Positions 1-4,467 of a DNA stretch of 8,879 bases are shown here, one piece after another. The notes beneath the pieces were generated by a model, which did no database searches, had not been told where the DNA came from, and saw only the letters and a list, made by a program, of their open reading frames with translations. The DNA is taken from the NCBI GenBank assembly GCA_044375455.1, contig JBILMQ010000140.1:1-8879 (forward strand), written 5' to 3'. The DNA is from JBEIHX01 sp044375455 (GTDB lineage Bacteria > Pseudomonadota > Alphaproteobacteria > Caulobacterales > Aquidulcibacteraceae). The translations under genes and the position numbers were made by a program. Positions within the stretch are counted from its first letter, which is position 1. The number at the start of each line of letters is the position of its first letter.

Positions 1-20
1 CAGCGTTCTCCTGATCGGAG

Positions 21-89
21 CCTAGGGAGTGAAGCCTGGGCGGATGATGGGGTGGGGCATGGAAACCTGGGAGCCTGGGAAACCTGGGG
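21..89. repeat. Cluster of CCTGGG motifs
   Basis: The hexamer CCTGGG occurs at 35-40, 66-71, 74-79 and 83-88, and a variant CCTAGGG lies at 21-27. The last three copies are nearly contiguous as AAACCTGGG (63-71), AGCCTGGG (72-79) and AAACCTGGG (80-88), so this part is a short imperfect tandem array. No reading frame of interest crosses it. It is the first of several short repeat patches in the gene-free leader in front of cdnL. No function is assigned. Confidence 0.6.
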
Positions 90-117
90 TGCGGACAGGG
101 GGTATTGGCCTTAGGTG

Positions 118-183
118 AACGCCGGAAGGAAACGCCGGAAGGAAACGCCGGAAGGAAACGCATGAAGGGAAGCTCCTGAAGGA
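118..183. repeat. 13-bp tandem repeat, 3 perfect and 2 degenerate copies
   Basis: The unit AACGCCGGAAGGA is repeated perfectly at 118-130, 131-143 and 144-156. A degenerate fourth copy (157-169, AACGCATGAAGGG) and a weaker fifth (171-183, ending TGAAGGA) follow. The period is not a multiple of three, which argues against a protein-coding repeat. The core GCCGGAAGGA resembles the TGCCGAAGGA core of the 15-bp repeat at 387-446, so the two arrays may share an origin although their periods differ. Confidence 0.85.
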
Positions 184-322
184 AAGGGAGGGTCAAAAGC
201 GAGGTCTGCGGCAACCAGAACCTGCCCAATCCAGGACCTGCACCCGAGCGAGCCACCGGCCGACGGGCGACAGAATATGGCGGGGCACGACACAGCCTGC
301 GGAACGGATCAAACGGGCGGCA

Positions 323-360
323 GGCAAGCTTGGCGGGCAAGGGGCAAGTTTGGCGGGCAA
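323..360. repeat. Direct repeat of 18 bp, 20-bp period
   Basis: GGCAAGCTTGGCGGGCAA (323-340) recurs as GGCAAGTTTGGCGGGCAA (343-360) with a single mismatch and a 2-nt spacer. It lies between the 13-bp array and the 15-bp array in front of cdnL. The 20-bp period is not codon-compatible. It may be a slippage product or a pair of protein-binding half sites spaced about two helical turns apart; nothing in the sequence decides between these. Confidence 0.8.
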
Positions 361-386
361 TGCCTGACGAGAGGACAGATAAAGAC

Positions 387-446
387 TGGATGCCGAAAGG
401 CTGGATGCCGAAGGACAAAATGCCGAAGGATAAAATGCCGACCGGC
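387..446 (+). repeat. 15-bp tandem repeat, in frame with cdnL, four copies
   Basis: Four contiguous 15-bp units occupy 387-401, 402-416, 417-431 and 432-446: TGGATGCCGAAAGGC, TGGATGCCGAAGGAC, AAAATGCCGAAGGAT and AAAATGCCGACCGGC. In the cdnL frame they read as the pentapeptides WMPKG, WMPKD, KMPKD and KMPTG. Each unit carries an in-frame ATG (390, 405, 420, 435), and the ATGs at 420 and 435 follow an AAGGA Shine-Dalgarno-like core at close spacing. The frame is open without a stop from 180 to the cdnL stop. Whether any of this is translated cannot be told from sequence alone; the conserved CdnL protein starts downstream at 516. Confidence 0.85.
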
Positions 447-508
447 AACTTGGTGTGCGACGTCGGCGAGCACAGCGTGACCAAAACAAAATCATTTTAC
501 AAGGTGGT

Positions 509-512
509 GGAG
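509..512 (+). promoter_or_regulatory. Ribosome binding site for cdnL
   Basis: GGAG sits 3 nt before the ATG at 516, inside a GGTGGTGGAGAAT context. The spacing is short, but together with the conserved protein beginning shortly after it, this site favours 516 over the upstream in-frame starts. Confidence 0.5.
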
Positions 513-515
513 AAT

Positions 516-1034
516 ATGGCGACAAAGACCGAAAAAGATGGGCTGGTCTTTAAGGCTGGGGATCACATCGTTTATCCGGCACACGGCGTGGGCCGAGTGA
601 CCGGCGTGGAAGTCCAGACCGTGGCGGGCCACAAACTTGAAGTCTACGTCATCCAATTCGATCAGGACAAAATGACCCTGCGCGTGCCAACCGCGCGCGC
701 CAAGGCGTCCGGCATGCGCCCGCTGTCGAGCACAAAGATCATTGACGACGCGCTGAAGACGCTGACTGGCCGCGCGCGCATCAAGCGCACGATGTGGTCG
801 CGCCGGGCCCAAGAGTATGAGGCCAAGATCAACTCGGGCAACATCATCGAAATCGCCGAAGTGGTGCGCGATCTGCATCGAGCCGGCGATCAACCCGAGC
901 AGTCGTACTCGGAGCGCCAACTCTACGAATCGGCGCTTGACCGCCTCGCACGCGAAGTCGCCGCCGTCGACGGGTGCGATCAGGAAACGGCGCGCAAGCG
1001 TCTGGCTGCATCGCTGGCCAAAAAGGCGGCCTGA
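516..1034 (+). CDS. cdnL: CarD/CdnL-family RNA polymerase-binding transcription regulator
   Basis: This is a 172-residue CarD-family protein. CdnL binds the RNA polymerase beta subunit through an N-terminal Tudor-like domain and contacts the promoter upstream fork through a helical C-terminal domain, stabilising open complexes at rRNA and other housekeeping promoters. The N-terminal domain is visible as FKAGDHIVYPAHGVGRV followed by a beta-rich stretch ending KMTLRVPTA. The helical part contains KRTMWSRRAQEYEAKINSG and EQSYSERQLYESALDRL, which are highly typical of alphaproteobacterial CdnL. Length matches the family (roughly 160-175 residues). I chose ATG 516 because family homology begins there and GGAG precedes it. 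The same frame stays open upstream to 180 and could be read from TTG 330 or ATG 360, 390, 405, 420 or 435. The gene is not tightly linked to any neighbour in the window. The symbol follows the family, not a tested orthologue. Confidence 0.93.
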   Translation: MATKTEKDGLVFKAGDHIVYPAHGVGRVTGVEVQTVAGHKLEVYVIQFDQDKMTLRVPTARAKASGMRPLSSTKIIDDALKTLTGRARIKRTMWSRRAQEYEAKINSGNIIEIAEVVRDLHRAGDQPEQSYSERQLYESALDRLAREVAAVDGCDQETARKRLAASLAKKAA

Positions 1035-1040
1035 GCCGCC
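1025..1040 (+). other. Small inverted repeat across the cdnL stop codon
   Basis: GGCGGC (1025-1030) and GCCGCC (1035-1040) form a perfect 6-bp stem with a CTGA loop that contains the TGA stop. No T-tract follows, so a classical intrinsic terminator is not supported. Confidence 0.35.
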
Positions 1041-1059
1041 GTCCGAAGCAGGCCTGGGC

Positions 1060-1086
1060 GCAGGACCCGCCGCCGTCGGGTCCTGC
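1060..1086 (+). terminator. Candidate hairpin downstream of cdnL
   Basis: GCAGGACCCG (1060-1069) pairs perfectly with CGGGTCCTGC (1077-1086) around a 7-nt loop. The 10-bp GC-rich stem lies 26 nt after the cdnL stop and could end its transcript. There is no U-tract, so it may instead be a structural by-product of the 16-bp repeat array whose first two units it spans. Confidence 0.35.
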
Positions 1087-1156
1087 TGCGGTCAGCTCGT
1101 GCGGCAGGCAGGTCACGCTGCAGTCAGGTCCTGGCGCAGTCGGGCCATCCTTCACT
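1061..1156. repeat. Degenerate 16-bp tandem repeat, about 6 copies
   Basis: Cutting the sequence every 16 bases from 1061 gives units at 1061, 1077, 1093, 1109, 1125 and 1141. They match the consensus CAGGTCCTGCTGCAGT at roughly 12, 14, 12, 14, 14 and 10 of 16 positions. The unit itself contains two dyads, CAGG-T-CCTG and CTGCAG. The array starts 26 nt behind the cdnL stop and holds no supported gene. It may be decayed repeat DNA or an array of protein-binding sites. Confidence 0.65.
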
Positions 1157-1388
1157 GAGGCAGGGCCCCACGTCGGCTCGGGGTCAAGCGCTTAGGGCCG
1201 CAGAGCGGCTCCGGATCCAATAATGCAGGGACCGATCAGGGGCTGGTTCCACGCAAATTTTCTGGCTCGAGCACGCTGGCGCCGACGCGCGCCTCTGCGC
1301 CGGCTGTGCATGCTGGCCACGCAGCCGCGCGCTGCAGTCGCCGGCCGTCAATGGCTGGCGCGGGCGGGCCGGGGGCGTTGCGCCCGCA
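1157..1388. other. Gene-free stretch between the 16-bp array and the hydrolase gene
   Basis: No supported gene or RNA is seen here. Small dyads are present: the palindrome AAGCGCTT (1186-1193), a 5-bp stem GCCGC/GCGGC with an AGA loop (1197-1209), and GGGCG/CGCCC with a TTG loop (1373-1385) just beyond the hydrolase stop codon. The last could help end the leftward hydrolase transcript, but its stem is short and no T-tract accompanies it. Confidence 0.4.
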
Positions 1389-2243
1389 TCACCCCGCCGG
1401 AGCAGCGAAAGGCGTCAACGTCCGGCGCAGCAGTGCGCGAAAGGCCTCCTCAGCCTCAGCAGTCAGCGCCGCGTCGAAACGTACGCGCACGTCGCACGCC
1501 TCCGGCTCGTCAAAGGCATGCGTTGCATTTTCAAACCAGATGATCTCGACCGGCGCGCCGGCGTAGGCCAATTTTTCCAGCACCCGCCGCGGCGTGCGCA
1601 CGCCCACCACCACGTCGCGTCCCCCGAGCACGGCCAGTGTCTGCGGCGCCATGCGCCACCCATGGCGGGCGGTCAGGCTCGACGGACCTGCATAAGGATA
1701 GACCAAAAACACCGCCTTGAGACCGGCGAGCGGCGCCTCCGGCAGTCCCGACAGCCCGGTCGCCCGCGCCATCACGTCGCCAGGCGCAAGCGCCAACGCG
1801 TCCATCACGCTCCAGCCGCCATGGCTCCAGCCCGCAGCCGCCAGCCGCGCCGGATCCGCCCAGGGCTGACGACGGGCGAATTCAAGCGCGGCGTACAGGT
1901 CGCCCGCACGCTCACGCCCCCACAGACGCAATCCCAGGCACACCGTTGCATACGCCTCCAATCGGCTGATGCCACGATGGGCGTAGGAGTCGACAACGAG
2001 CGCCGCAACACCGGCAGCGCGCGCCGCCTCAGCCCAACGGCTCTGATGCGCGCGACGCCCGCCGCAGCCGTGCATCAGCACGACCACCGGATGAGGTCCT
2101 GGCCCCTCCGGCGCATGGATCTCGATATGGGGGCCAAGCGCAGCGATCCGCGCCTCGAACGTCTCCGCCCGCGCCACAGGCGGCCATAACGCCATGATCA
2201 GACCTCCCAGGGTCAGGAGAAGAAAGCGTATCAGCAAGGTCAT
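1389..2243 (-). CDS. Secreted dienelactone-hydrolase-like alpha/beta hydrolase
   Basis: This 284-residue protein is an alpha/beta-hydrolase most like the dienelactone hydrolase family. Residues 1-26 form a Sec-type signal peptide: one Arg at 6, a hydrophobic core, and an ARA-E cleavage motif, so it should act in the periplasm or outside the cell. The oxyanion-loop motif HGCGG is at 58-62. The nucleophile elbow is GWSHGG with Ser140, the likely acid is Asp210 in GGRD, and the likely base is His242 in ATHAFDE. Classical dienelactone hydrolases use a Cys nucleophile, so this Ser version is better called a carboxylesterase or hydrolase of unknown substrate. The ATG at 2243 is chosen because it supplies a complete signal peptide; GGCGGG directly in front is a poor ribosome site. 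It diverges from the lipoprotein gene across 68 bp. Confidence 0.85.
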   Translation of the reverse strand: MTLLIRFLLLTLGGLIMALWPPVARAETFEARIAALGPHIEIHAPEGPGPHPVVVLMHGCGGRRAHQSRWAEAARAAGVAALVVDSYAHRGISRLEAYATVCLGLRLWGRERAGDLYAALEFARRQPWADPARLAAAGWSHGGWSVMDALALAPGDVMARATGLSGLPEAPLAGLKAVFLVYPYAGPSSLTARHGWRMAPQTLAVLGGRDVVVGVRTPRRVLEKLAYAGAPVEIIWFENATHAFDEPEACDVRVRFDAALTAEAEEAFRALLRRTLTPFAAPAG

Positions 2244-2311
2244 CCCGCCACATTCTTGCGTCTTGCGTCAATTCCTGACCTAGTTCCACCGGACGAGCAG
2301 AGGAGGCCAAT
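2244..2311. promoter_or_regulatory. Divergent intergenic region with possible promoter elements
   Basis: These 68 bp separate the leftward hydrolase gene from the rightward lipoprotein gene and must carry start signals for both unless one is read through. A 7-bp direct repeat CTTGCGT/CTTGCGT lies at 2255-2268. CTAGTTC (2280-2286) resembles the alphaproteobacterial -10 pattern GCTANAWC for the rightward gene, but its spacing to either TTGCGT element is not ideal. AGGAGG (2301-2306) is a strong ribosome site 5 nt before ATG 2312. Confidence 0.3.
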
Positions 2312-2827
2312 ATGCGCACAGACCGCCGCGCCGTGATGCTGGGTTTGGCCGGATGGGGCGTCAGCGGGCTCGCAGGCTGCGCCAAACCGGAAGTCCCAGG
2401 CGCCATCGGCGTCGTCAATGGCTTCTACGTCCAGTACCTGCTGCCGGACGGCAAGCCGCCGCCGCTGCTGTCGCTGCCATGGACAGACAAATTGCGCAGT
2501 CTGCTGGAACAAGTGCTGTCGCGCGAAATACGCACCGGTGAAACCCTGCTCGGTTTCGACCCGCTGGTCGACGGAGCAACCGGCCAGATCCAGGGACTGA
2601 CGGTGGATCTCGCCGGCCCCGCCCTCGGCGATGTGGCGATCGTGTCGGCCACTTTCCTGAAGGACGGCGCGCCGCGGCAGGTGCTCTTCGACATGCGCAC
2701 CAACGGCACGAAGTGGCTGATCGAAAACATCCGCACCGATCGCTGGCAATTCCTGACCACAGTGGCCACCGCCCTGCAACGCCCCTACCCCACACCAGAC
2801 CTCTGGAAGCCGCGCCCGCCCGGCTGA
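2312..2827 (+). CDS. Predicted lipoprotein, possibly DUF3828-like
   Basis: This is a 171-residue exported protein of unknown function. The N-terminus has RR at 5-6 (TDRRAVMLGL), a hydrophobic run and a lipobox LAGC with Cys23 as the lipidation site, so it is a predicted lipoprotein, possibly exported through Tat. The mature part is small and soluble, with FDPLVDG, a hydrophobic core LTVDLAGPALGDVAIVSATF, and FDMRTNGTKWLIENI near the end. That last pattern recalls DUF3828/YbjP-like domains, but the match is by eye and weak. The start is firm: AGGAGG precedes the ATG by 5 nt. It converges on the 6-phosphogluconolactonase gene with a 55-bp gap in which I see no clear terminator. No partner genes indicate a role. 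Confidence 0.8.
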   Translation: MRTDRRAVMLGLAGWGVSGLAGCAKPEVPGAIGVVNGFYVQYLLPDGKPPPLLSLPWTDKLRSLLEQVLSREIRTGETLLGFDPLVDGATGQIQGLTVDLAGPALGDVAIVSATFLKDGAPRQVLFDMRTNGTKWLIENIRTDRWQFLTTVATALQRPYPTPDLWKPRPPG

Positions 2828-2882
2828 CGTAAAGGGCGAGTTGAGCGCCGGACGGGGCGAGGCCGCCGCGCCGAACCCAGCC

Positions 2883-3539
2883 TCACGGGGCCCAGAAAAC
2901 CTCCGCCTGCGTGCAGGCGAGAATCGCCCGGATCGGCGCGATGCGGGCGTCATCACCGGCCAGCGCATCAGCCAGCACCTCAAGCTTGCGCGCGCCGGTG
3001 ATCAGCACTGCAATATAACGCGCCGCACACAGACGATGCGCTGTCAAGGTGAGCCGTGCATGCGCCGCGTGCGGCGGGTCAAGACGCACCAGCGTGCGCG
3101 CGCTTGTGAGCGCCTCATCAAGCGCAGCCGCGCCAGGAAACCAGGAGGCGGTGTGCGCATCCTCGCCCATGCCCACCACAGCGACATCCGCCGGCCATGG
3201 AAACGCGCGCATGAGCGGATCCTCAAGGGTCAGAGGAATGAAACGCGCCGCCGCCGCGCGGCCCTGGAGCAGGCGACGGCGCACCAGGCCCTCATTGCTG
3301 TCGGGACTGTCGGCCGCCACCAGACGCTCATCACACAGCGTGACCGCCACCCGCGTCCACGCCAGCTCGAGCCCGCCCAGGCAATCAAACAGCGCACCAG
3401 GCGTGGCCCCGCCCGGCACGATCAGACCGGCCTCGCCGCGGTCCTGCAAGGCGGCCTGCAGACGCCCGCCGATCGCATCGGCAAGATCGCGCGCGAGGCG
3501 CTCGCTGGACTGCGCGCGATGAATGGCTGGTTGGCGCAT
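2883..3539 (-). CDS. pgl: 6-phosphogluconolactonase
   Basis: This 218-residue protein belongs to the 6-phosphogluconolactonase (DevB/SOL) family, which hydrolyses 6-phosphoglucono-delta-lactone to 6-phosphogluconate in the cytosol. That step feeds the oxidative pentose phosphate and Entner-Doudoroff routes. Diagnostic motifs are PGGATPG (42-48), the CDERLV segment (69-74) followed by DSNEG (80-84), GMGEDAHTASWFPG (123-136) with the presumed catalytic His129, RLTLT (162-166) and ITGARK (180-185). The family consensus there is GxDGHTAS; this copy has Ala128 in place of the Gly. ATG 3539 is preferred over in-frame starts up to 3626 because GGGAG lies 4 nt before it and the extra 29 residues do not look like family sequence. 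The usual neighbours zwf and edd are absent here; the next gene is a divergent enoyl-CoA hydratase. Confidence 0.88.
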   Translation of the reverse strand: MRQPAIHRAQSSERLARDLADAIGGRLQAALQDRGEAGLIVPGGATPGALFDCLGGLELAWTRVAVTLCDERLVAADSPDSNEGLVRRRLLQGRAAAARFIPLTLEDPLMRAFPWPADVAVVGMGEDAHTASWFPGAAALDEALTSARTLVRLDPPHAAHARLTLTAHRLCAARYIAVLITGARKLEVLADALAGDDARIAPIRAILACTQAEVFWAP

Positions 3540-3543
3540 GGGT

Positions 3544-3548
3544 CTCCC
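3544..3548 (-). promoter_or_regulatory. Ribosome binding site deciding the pgl start
   Basis: On the minus strand GGGAG lies 4 nt upstream of the ATG at 3539. It supports that start over the longer in-frame alternatives at 3563 and 3626. Confidence 0.55.
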
Positions 3549-3666
3549 GCGACATGCCCGCATTCCCGGGCCCGAGACAGGGCTGGCGGCCCGGACAGAG
3601 CCGCAGCACTGGTTGCGCCTGGACAAGATCCCGGCGCGCAGCCAGACATTCGGCGAAATGCGCGGC

Positions 3667-3672
3667 GGAGGA
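3667..3672 (+). promoter_or_regulatory. Ribosome binding site deciding the ech start
   Basis: GGAGGA lies 4 nt before ATG 3677. It rejects the in-frame extension to 3554, whose 41 residues do not resemble the crotonase family. Confidence 0.65.
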
Positions 3673-3676
3673 AAGC

Positions 3677-4465
3677 ATGAGCGACGTCATTCTGGTTGAA
3701 AAGCGCGCCGGCGGGGTGGCGATCGTGACGCTCAACCGCCCTGAGGCGATGAACGCCCTCTCCAGGGCAGTGCGCAAAGGCCTCAGGGAGGCGATCGACG
3801 CCCTGCAGGCAGACGACAGCGTGCGCGCCATCGTGCTCACCGGCGCAGGCGAGAAGGCGTTCACCGCAGGGCTCGATCTCAAGGAACTCGGCGCCGACGC
3901 CGGCGCACTGGGCGCCGCCAATGCGACGGATCCCGGCGACAATCCCGTGGCCGCCATCGAGTCGTCCTGCAAACCAGTGATCGCAGCGATCAACGGCGTC
4001 GCCATCACCGGCGGCTTTGAACTCGCGCTCGCCTGCGATGTGCTGATCGCCTCGTCCAAGGCCCGCTTTGCCGACACGCACGCCCGCGTCGGCATCATGC
4101 CCGGCTGGGGGCTGAGCCAGAAACTGTCGCGGCTCATCGGCATCCATCGCGCAAAAGAATTATCGCTCACCGGCAATTTTCTGGACGCCGAAACCGCCGC
4201 CGCGTGGGGGCTGGTCAACCGGGTCGTGGCGCCGGAGGCGCTGATGGAGGCGGCCGTGAAACTCGCCGAGGACATGGCGGGTCTGGAGCCGGCCCACGCG
4301 CGCGCCTACAAGGCGCTGATCGACGAGGGGTTCAAACTGGCGTTTGGCGATGCGATCGCCCATGAGCACGCCACCTCCTCCAGGCTCAACGCAGCCGTCA
4401 CGCCAGACGACGTCGAGCGCCGGCGCGGCGCAGTCCAGGCGCGCGGCAAGACGCAAGTGTCCTGA
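3677..4465 (+). CDS. Enoyl-CoA hydratase/isomerase (crotonase) family protein
   Basis: This is a 262-residue crotonase-fold protein, a normal family length. Known members hydrate or isomerise 2-enoyl-CoA thioesters in the cytosol. Visible motifs are VTLNRPEAMNAL (17-28), the first oxyanion-hole segment AFTAGLDLKEL (61-71), and the second in INGVAITGGFELALACD (105-121). Glu115 matches the first catalytic glutamate (Glu144 of the rat mitochondrial enzyme). Aligning KARFADTHARVGIMPGWG with the canonical KAQFGQPEILLGTIPGAG puts His135 where the second catalytic glutamate (Glu164) belongs. Simple hydration may therefore be weak or replaced by another crotonase reaction. Proteins with FADTHARVG are commonly annotated as enoyl-CoA hydratases all the same. 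The start is supported by GGAGGA. The stop is 2 nt from the next ATG, so it is probably co-transcribed with the M28 peptidase. It diverges from pgl over 137 bp. Confidence 0.9.
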   Translation: MSDVILVEKRAGGVAIVTLNRPEAMNALSRAVRKGLREAIDALQADDSVRAIVLTGAGEKAFTAGLDLKELGADAGALGAANATDPGDNPVAAIESSCKPVIAAINGVAITGGFELALACDVLIASSKARFADTHARVGIMPGWGLSQKLSRLIGIHRAKELSLTGNFLDAETAAAWGLVNRVVAPEALMEAAVKLAEDMAGLEPAHARAYKALIDEGFKLAFGDAIAHEHATSSRLNAAVTPDDVERRRGAVQARGKTQVS

Positions 4466-4467
4466 GC

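Larger units (their letters stand above)
1..515. other. Repeat-rich leader region without a confident gene
   Basis: I find no protein with a recognisable family in this 515-base stretch on either strand. The reading frames present are short and compositionally odd; the minus-strand ones merely translate the repeats. The stretch contains four separate short-repeat patches. Composition changes near 479-503, where an AT-rich patch (CCAAAACAAAATCATTTTAC) precedes the cdnL start, as expected for a promoter or 5' leader. No convincing -35/-10 pair could be assigned. Position 1 may lie behind an unseen upstream gene. Confidence 0.6.

Noticed and set aside
118..446. CRISPR array
   Set aside because: The repeats are contiguous, only 13-18 bp long, of differing period, without unique spacers of regular length, and no cas gene is present.
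193..525. A 110-codon minus-strand frame across the leader repeats
   Set aside because: Its apparent Ser/Pro-rich repeats are just the translated 15-bp DNA array, and there is no ribosome site or family signal.
1200..1300. A possible tRNA or small structured RNA in the gap after the 16-bp array
   Set aside because: A GGTTC-like element near 1245 has no matching acceptor and anticodon stems around it; only isolated short dyads are seen.
2240..2983. A 247-codon minus-strand frame opposite the lipoprotein gene
   Set aside because: The plus-strand gene has a strong ribosome site, a signal sequence and a lipobox. The minus frame has no recognisable motif and overlaps the genes on both sides.
3385..4275. 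A 296-codon minus-strand frame opposite ech and extending into pgl
   Set aside because: It is Ser/Ala-rich, has no family pattern, and conflicts with two well-supported genes. It is an antisense artefact.
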